From Synechococcales cyanobacterium PMM_0003 (GTDB taxonomy: Bacteria > Cyanobacteriota > Cyanobacteriia > Pseudanabaenales > Pseudanabaenaceae): a stretch of DNA of 19,705 nt. The position numbers and the translations under genes were made by a program. Below the pieces are notes generated by a model, which ran no database searches, was not told the DNA's origin, and saw only the letters and a list, made by a program, of their open reading frames with translations. Location of the stretch: assembly GCA_949128015.1 (NCBI GenBank), contig CASBRC010000281.1:1-19705 (forward strand), given 5' to 3'. Below, piece by piece: positions 15,132 through 19,705 of the stretch. Every line of letters starts with the position of its first letter. Position 1 is the first letter of the stretch.

Positions 15132-17477
15132 CTAACGACCTCCCGTTGCTTTATCACCCGAATCAACACGGAATCGCTCCACAGAATCCTGTAGGCTGCG
15201 GGCAACACCCACGAGATTTTGCAGTGATGCTGACACTCTTTGAGACTCTTGCGAAGTTTCTTGAGCAGACAACTCAACTGACTGCATAACCTGTGATACG
15301 GTGCGAGAAGTCTCAGTTTGTTTAACTGTATCTTCAGTAATGGATAGTACCAAAGTTTCAATGCGATGAGAAACTTGGATAATATCTGTGAGTGATTGAC
15401 GCGCCTGTTCAGCCCGTTTTGTCCCATCAATAACCTGCTGAGTACCAAGTTCCATCGCTTGCTGCACCCCACTTGTTTCACTCTGAATTTGCAGTACGAT
15501 CTGTTCGATTTCCTTAGATGCTTTGGCAGCCCGATCAGCAAGCTGGCGCACCTCGTCAGCAACGATCGCAAAACCTCGACCTGCATCACCAGCTCTTGCC
15601 GCTTCGATACTAGCGTTGAGCGCAAGTAAGTTAGTCCGTGACGCAATATTGGAAATCAAACCGACGATTTTAGAAATTTCTTGGGAAGATTCACCAAGGC
15701 GCTTGACCTTTCTTGTGGTTTCGGCGACAGTTTCGCGAATTTCTAGAATACCCACCACCGTCCGTTCTACGGCATCACCGCCCTTAATCGCTGTCTCAGA
15801 CGCAAGTTTGGCAACCTGATCGGCTTCACGCGCACTCTCAGCTACACGCTGAATCGATTCGGTCATCATTTGCACTGAGTTTAAGGTAACGCTCAACTCT
15901 TCAGCTTGACGTAATGCATCCGATGACAAACTGCGGGCAAATGCTTCATTCTCGCGAGAACTTTCGTTTACCTGACGCGCCGCAATTTTTACTTGGTTAA
16001 CAATCTCGCGCAGGTTTTGAATCGTGAGGTTAAAGGAGTCAGCGACTGCTCCGAGTACGTCGGCGGTTACCTCTGCCTGTACGGTCAAGTCGCCACGCGC
16101 CGCGCCTTCTACGTCATCAAGTAATCGGATTACCTGACGTTGTAAATCTTCTTTAGCTTGTTCTTGTTCGGCGGCTTTGCGCTGTGCTTCGGTGGTGTTT
16201 AAAACAATCGACTGAATCATTTGGTTAAAACTTGCCGCAAGTCTACCAAACTCATCTTCGCTATAAACAGTTGCACGAGGACTCATATCGCCACGAATTA
16301 CGGCTTCAAACTGAGCTTGTAAGTTAGCAGTAGATTGATCGATTAGTTTGGATGACCGTTTGCCTAAACCCCAAGCGATCGCACCACTTGCTAAGGCTGC
16401 TGCCCCACCCATCATCCAGCCAGTATTTCTGACTTGCTCTCGTTGCCCTTGATCTTTTAGCGAGCCTACAGCGAAATTAGTAATTACCCCTGCGGCGACA
16501 ATGGCGAAGACTCCTGCTGCGATCGCAGTGATCGTATTTTTGGTCTTGAGCGGCATATTATCAAAAGGAGAAAATAAACCACCTTGATCAGAGGCTTCGG
16601 CGACGATATCGACACTTGATTTCTTTGCTCCCACTTGTGCATTAATAGCTCCCAAGCCAAATAGCTCCGCTTCATTTTCCGATTGGTTAAATCGTGCAGT
16701 GGGCAGATCCTGATTAGCTAATGATGTCGTATTTGAGCGTCCTGAAGTTGTATAGTCTTGATTTCCAAAATCTGCCATGGATCGATCTGAGACCATCTGT
16801 GTTGCTTCTGAATCACCAAAAGAACTCGAAAAAGATGCTCCACTAATGTCATCGAAATCATCAAATTCATCCATAAAAACAACGTCAGTGTCTGCATTTA
16901 ATCTACCTGACGCATTGCTCGGATTGTAACTAGAATTAAAACTCGATTCCCCTGTAAGTTGATTTTCCGAACTGTAGCTGTATTGACTAGTCCCATTCAT
17001 CGAAGAATCGGCACTAAAATCTTCAAAATCAAAATCGTTTACATGATTTGAACCAGTACTTTGACCACCACTATCATCGCTAGACCAAGATCCCTGCTTA
17101 TAGTCTGGCTGATAGGTATTATCTTCGTAATCGTATTGCTTATAACTAAACGAATCCTCTGAGCTACCCATATTTCCTAGGCTATAGCTCTCATCGTTAA
17201 AATCTAACCTTTCTTTGGCAGCAGCAATACCACTATGGGCATATTCAAGAATTGATTGGTCGTCAGTTAGCTGCAAAACAGTCTCATATTCAACAATTGA
17301 ATCTTGATAACGCTCTAGGGCGAGATTAATATGGGCATGAAGTAGACGATACATAGGATCGCTAGGACAGACATTAACTAGTTCCTGTGTTAATTTACCA
17401 GCTTGGTTGTAGTCTCCTTGCATGTAGGCTAAGGAAGCCTTTTCGTATTCTTTTTGGTATTGTGTACTTGATGCCAT
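15132..17477 (-). CDS. pilJ: Methyl-accepting chemotaxis-type transducer (PilJ/HmpD-like) with N-terminal TPR
   Basis: The receptor has 781 residues. Residues 7-90 look like two TPR-type helical hairpins ('[19 protein letters not shown]', '[15 protein letters not shown]'). Residues about 92-300 are a Ser/Asp/Asn/Phe-rich disordered stretch. Two membrane helices (about 315-338 and 353-371) are separated by only about 15 residues, so almost nothing lies outside the membrane. HAMP-like segments occupy about 372-425 and 445-500. The signalling domain runs from about 510 to 770, with the conserved tip '[17 protein letters not shown]' at 614-630 that contacts kinase and adaptor. Sensing is therefore probably through the cytoplasmic N-terminus, the membrane or a partner. 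The start at 17477 has a strong AGGAG. It lies 65 bases after the adaptor gene and 58 before the kinase gene. The pilJ symbol is by context. Confidence 0.92.
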   Translation of the reverse strand: MASSTQYQKEYEKASLAYMQGDYNQAGKLTQELVNVCPSDPMYRLLHAHINLALERYQDSIVEYETVLQLTDDQSILEYAHSGIAAAKERLDFNDESYSLGNMGSSEDSFSYKQYDYEDNTYQPDYKQGSWSSDDSGGQSTGSNHVNDFDFEDFSADSSMNGTSQYSYSSENQLTGESSFNSSYNPSNASGRLNADTDVVFMDEFDDFDDISGASFSSSFGDSEATQMVSDRSMADFGNQDYTTSGRSNTTSLANQDLPTARFNQSENEAELFGLGAINAQVGAKKSSVDIVAEASDQGGLFSPFDNMPLKTKNTITAIAAGVFAIVAAGVITNFAVGSLKDQGQREQVRNTGWMMGGAAALASGAIAWGLGKRSSKLIDQSTANLQAQFEAVIRGDMSPRATVYSEDEFGRLAASFNQMIQSIVLNTTEAQRKAAEQEQAKEDLQRQVIRLLDDVEGAARGDLTVQAEVTADVLGAVADSFNLTIQNLREIVNQVKIAARQVNESSRENEAFARSLSSDALRQAEELSVTLNSVQMMTESIQRVAESAREADQVAKLASETAIKGGDAVERTVVGILEIRETVAETTRKVKRLGESSQEISKIVGLISNIASRTNLLALNASIEAARAGDAGRGFAIVADEVRQLADRAAKASKEIEQIVLQIQSETSGVQQAMELGTQQVIDGTKRAEQARQSLTDIIQVSHRIETLVLSITEDTVKQTETSRTVSQVMQSVELSAQETSQESQRVSASLQNLVGVARSLQDSVERFRVDSGDKATGGR

Positions 17478-17484
17478 ATTCTTT

Positions 17485-17489
17485 CTCCT
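17485..17489 (-). promoter_or_regulatory. Shine-Dalgarno AGGAG of the transducer gene
   Basis: AGGAG on the minus strand is seven bases upstream of the ATG at 17477, the strongest ribosome-binding site in the window. High receptor synthesis relative to kinase would suit array stoichiometry. Confidence 0.6.
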
Positions 17490-17542
17490 AAAATCCCTAA
17501 AATCTCTGCCATTTGTGCGAAATCATCTTGAAGTTACTTTGT

Positions 17543-18070
17543 CTAGGATGCCCACCTTGCCGATCGCAAAATATTAACTTGATCTAGCAGCTTTAGGGGA
17601 TCGCTGTCTTCCATTATCCACTCACCTTTGATAAAAGGAGCCATACTGTCAGAGCTATTTCTAGAGACATTTAGTTTGGAAGAATCAAGCCAAGCCATTA
17701 CGCTAATTTGTTCTACCGCTAAACCTAGCATCAGGCCCTGATCTTCGATCGCAATGATCGAAATTTCTGAGCGATCAGTATTGACGGGAGGAGCCTCTCC
17801 CAAAAATTGACCGAGATCGCCTACCCAAACTACTCTACCCCGAATATTAACTGTACCTAGCAGTAGAGGGGAGACATTGGGCATCGGGTTGATCCGATCG
17901 GGAGCGTATTCTAAAACTTGACTGACTCCAATTGCAGGTAAGGCAAACTCAATTCCAGAAGCCACAAAAAATCTTAAGTGCAGCTCACCTTCTGGAGCTT
18001 CGATACCTTGATCGAAGTCAGTTGTCTGATCTTGTCCGATGCCAGGGAAGAATTCTTGGTTTCCTACCAT
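17543..18070 (-). CDS. pilI: CheW-like adaptor protein (PilI/HmpC-like)
   Basis: Starting at the ATG at 18070 the product has 175 residues and begins MVGNQEFFPG. An upstream in-frame TTG at 18094 would add eight residues but is less likely, because the ATG has the SD-like GGTAGAGA upstream. A short acidic lead of about 27 residues precedes a CheW domain: 'LRFFVASGIEFALPAIGVSQVLEY', then 'SPLLLGTVNIRGRVVWVGDLGQFLG', which is the typical 'G..N.RG....V.DL' signature. The fold continues to the end. It would couple the transducer to the kinase in the array. It follows the receiver gene by 167 bases and precedes the transducer by 65, both on the same strand. No terminator hairpin is seen between these genes, which supports a single operon. 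Confidence 0.9.
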   Translation of the reverse strand: MVGNQEFFPGIGQDQTTDFDQGIEAPEGELHLRFFVASGIEFALPAIGVSQVLEYAPDRINPMPNVSPLLLGTVNIRGRVVWVGDLGQFLGEAPPVNTDRSEISIIAIEDQGLMLGLAVEQISVMAWLDSSKLNVSRNSSDSMAPFIKGEWIMEDSDPLKLLDQVNILRSARWAS

Positions 18071-18237
18071 GATTTGAGGATCTCTACCTTGCAAAATAGC
18101 AAATTTTAAATCTAAATGTCTTCAAGTTAAATAACAAATATTGAGAATATTAAGAAAATCTTAAAGTATTGATGGTAACTAACAGATTTCAAATAATCAA
18201 GAATTGTGCATATTGGCTAGTGATTTTTATGAAGTTT

Positions 18238-18606
18238 TTATGAATTTCTCAGTAACTGTTTGACAGTGCCAACTAGCTCTTGCGGTTGAAAGGGCTTGGA
18301 GATATAGGCATCAGCACCTTGCTTCATTCCCCAATAGCGATCGAATTCTTCACCTTTAGATGAACACATTACGACAGGAACGCGCTCAGTTTTGGGATCG
18401 GTTTTAATGCGACGACATAGTTCGTAGCCATTCATGCGAGGCATAACAATGTCCATAACGACGATGTCTGGACAATTACCTTGCATTTGCTCTAGTGCTT
18501 CCACACCATCGCCTGCTGTCTTAACGGTTAAGCCGCTACCTTTGAGTAAGTCCTCAATCATTTCTCTTTGTGTCACGCTGTCTTCAACCACCAGAACTAT
18601 ACTCAT
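18238..18606 (-). CDS. pilH: Single-domain CheY-like response regulator (PilH/HmpB-like)
   Basis: The ATG at 18606 gives 122 residues consisting only of a receiver domain. The frame remains open to a TTG at 18612, which I do not favour. E8-D9 form the acidic pocket, D52 in 'VVMDIVMPRMNG' is the phospho-acceptor, S82 replaces the usual threonine and K104 precedes P105. The 'RYWGMKQGADAYISKPF' segment is characteristic of the cyanobacterial PilH-type receivers. With no output domain it would act as a diffusible signal to the pilus motors or as a phosphate sink. It is the first gene of the chemosensory cluster, followed by the adaptor, transducer and kinase. The pilH symbol is assigned by similarity and position. 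A separate PilG/PatA-type regulator, often next to it in other cyanobacteria, is not found. Confidence 0.92.
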   Translation of the reverse strand: MSIVLVVEDSVTQREMIEDLLKGSGLTVKTAGDGVEALEQMQGNCPDIVVMDIVMPRMNGYELCRRIKTDPKTERVPVVMCSSKGEEFDRYWGMKQGADAYISKPFQPQELVGTVKQLLRNS

Positions 18607-18752
18607 ACACAAATGCCCCGATAGGATTCTTCCACTAGCAACTCACCAAATAAATATATTAGGATTAATATCATTGGAATTGTGCTTTGCCTATCTTAAG
18701 TTTAAGTTAATGTTTAATAAATAATTAAACTGCTCACATTTTAGTCTTCTCC

Positions 18753-18782
18753 GATATAGATACTAGTAGAGCTTAAAGTCAA
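18753..18782 (-). promoter_or_regulatory. Possible promoter of the chemosensory cluster
   Basis: On the minus strand TTGACT (18777-18782) and TATATC (18753-18758) are separated by 18 bases. It would give a leader of about 140 bases before the receiver gene. The -35 is good and the -10 mediocre. Apart from this and a 7-bp inverted repeat at 18712-18730 (GTTTAAT/ATTAAAC), nothing else stands out in 18607-18852. Confidence 0.35.
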
Positions 18783-18852
18783 GACACAAAATAGCATGTA
18801 TAAAGCTTTTCTCTTGCATTAAGCCCAAAATAATTTTTTAACTATATCTAAG

Positions 18853-18905
18853 TAGCCACAATATTCAGAGGTGGCGCTTCGTGCCACCTCTGAATATTGT
18901 GGCTA
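18853..18905 (-). repeat. 25-bp near-perfect hairpin downstream of comM
   Basis: Arms 18853-18877 and 18881-18905 pair around the loop TTC, with a single G-T pair (18876/18882). It starts 27 bases past the comM stop codon and separates comM from the chemosensory cluster. There is no terminal U-run, so it is called a repeat, but it could stop transcription. The AGAGGTGGCGC arm and ATATTCAG recur at 1642-1661. Confidence 0.7.
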
Positions 18906-18932
18906 TAGCGCACTCTTGACCATGGCACATTC

Positions 18933-19705
18933 TTAGGTAGCACGATCAAGAGTGCGATATTGGACTGCTTCAGCAACATGGACTACTTGAATATTTTCGG
19001 TATTAGCGAGATCAGCGATCGTGCGAGATACTTTGAGGATGCGATCAGTGGCGCGAGCCGATAAGCCTAAGCGTTTTATGGCGGCTTCTAATAGATCTCG
19101 TGAAGGATTGTCTAGTTCACACCATTTCCGCAAATGTCTTGACTGCATCTGGGCATTGCAATTTACTCTTGCCTCTTCCTGAAATCGATTTTGTTGAATT
19201 TTGCGTGATGTTTGCACTCTGTCTTTGACTGCGCTAGAGTTTTCGCCTTCTTGCGATCGCGTCATCTCCTCAGGTTTCAATCTGGCTACAGTTACTTGTA
19301 AGTCGATCCGATCCATTAGTGGCCCCGAGAGTTTTGCCCAATACTGTTCACGCTGGCGGGGTGTACAAGTGCAAGGCTGAACAGAATCGCCGTAATAACC
19401 ACACTGACAAGGGTTTGTGGATGCGACAAGTGTAAATTGGGCTGGAAAGGTAACAGATTGGCGAGTGCGGGAAATGCATACAAACCCATCTTCTAGAGGT
19501 TGGCGCAAAAATTCCAAGACATCCCGCTTAAACTCAGTCAGCTCGTCCAAAAAAAGTATGCCATTGGTTGCCAATGTTATTTCTCCAGGGCGTGGAAAGC
19601 TGCCACCGCCGACTAATGAGGGACCAGATGCAGAATGATGTGGGCTGCGAAATGGGCGATCGCTTACGAGTCCTTTACCTTTTAATAAACCAGCCACTGA
19701 GTGGA
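18933..19705 (-). CDS. comM: C-terminal part of ComM/YifB, Mg-chelatase-like AAA+ ATPase (partial)
   Basis: About 256 C-terminal residues are present; the gene runs off the right edge. A GTG at 19697 is internal, since the frame continues upstream as 'HSVAGLLKGKG'. Visible landmarks are 'RPFRSPHHSAS', the Walker B 'GILFLDELTEF', the sensor-like 'STNPCQCGYYGD', 'LSGPLMDRIDLQV' and the C-terminal Mg-chelatase-type helical domain ending 'AVQYRTLDRA'. The Walker A motif would lie beyond the window. ComM homologues form hexamers that promote branch migration when incoming single-stranded DNA integrates during natural transformation. Type IV pili import that DNA, so closeness to pilus-type chemosensory genes is suggestive, but a hairpin and about 320 bases separate them and joint transcription is not supported. 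TAA stop at 18933-18935. Confidence 0.93.
   Translation of the reverse strand, partial: HSVAGLLKGKGLVSDRPFRSPHHSASGPSLVGGGSFPRPGEITLATNGILFLDELTEFKRDVLEFLRQPLEDGFVCISRTRQSVTFPAQFTLVASTNPCQCGYYGDSVQPCTCTPRQREQYWAKLSGPLMDRIDLQVTVARLKPEEMTRSQEGENSSAVKDRVQTSRKIQQNRFQEEARVNCNAQMQSRHLRKWCELDNPSRDLLEAAIKRLGLSARATDRILKVSRTIADLANTENIQVVHVAEAVQYRTLDRAT

Noticed and set aside
15113..15646. A 177-codon minus-strand frame overlapping the transducer gene
   Set aside because: It is in another frame of the well-supported MCP signalling domain and encodes a Leu/Arg/Ser-rich sequence without motifs.
18071..18094. TTG start adding eight residues to the CheW-like protein, and likewise a TTG at 18612 for the receiver protein
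   Set aside because: An ATG a few codons downstream in each case gives the expected family N-terminus.
1..19705. tRNA, rRNA or riboswitch genes
   Set aside because: No cloverleaf or conserved rRNA or riboswitch sequence was recognised in the intergenic spaces on reading by eye; the stem-loops found are simple hairpins.

Overview
The window looks like chromosomal DNA from a filamentous, gliding-type cyanobacterium, probably close to Pseudanabaena. The evidence is the dense scatter of the HIP1 octamer GCGATCGC, cyanobacterial protein families throughout, and AT-rich intergenic spaces with inverted repeats. This assignment is inference; no rRNA or other marker gene is present.

Layout. The left edge (3-182, +) carries the last 59 codons of a probable DUF697-type GTPase. 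It converges on an M16 zinc peptidase (193-1515, -). A hairpin-rich spacer, an exported TPR protein (1682-2716, -) and a second long hairpin follow. Then comes a two-gene RND efflux module: the inner-membrane pump (2893-6120, -) and its lipoprotein membrane-fusion partner (6346-7686, -), with no outer-membrane channel gene beside them. The 552-bp space 7687-8238 holds a MITE-like element with 20-bp terminal inverted repeats and a near-perfect 9-bp target duplication. Two smaller inverted-repeat elements are nested inside it. A membrane-anchored MtfA-like peptidase (8239-9078, +) is the only complete plus-strand gene.

The right half (9188-18606, -) is a chemosensory cluster of the cyanobacterial type IV pilus (Pil/Hmp) kind. 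In transcription order it encodes a CheY/PilH-like receiver, a CheW/PilI-like adaptor, an MCP/PilJ-like transducer and a very large CheA/PilL-like hybrid kinase with its own receiver. These would form a receptor-adaptor-kinase array that signals through phosphotransfer to the receivers and biases pilus-driven motility, typically phototaxis. No CheR, CheB or PatA-type regulator gene is visible. Upstream of the cluster and separated by a long hairpin is the 3' part of comM/yifB (18933 to the right edge, -), a AAA+ protein linked to DNA uptake.

Most unusual points: (1) the kinase is 1961 residues because about 1,035 acidic, nearly lysine-free residues separate the Hpt region from the catalytic core, and this linker carries at least a dozen degenerate acidic-aromatic motifs of two classes; (2) the receptor has a TPR-like N-terminus and its own acidic-aromatic disordered stretch but almost no periplasmic domain; (3) the intergenic spaces contain at least three kinds of inverted-repeat element, including near-perfect 24-30-bp hairpins with three-base loops placed just after stop codons.
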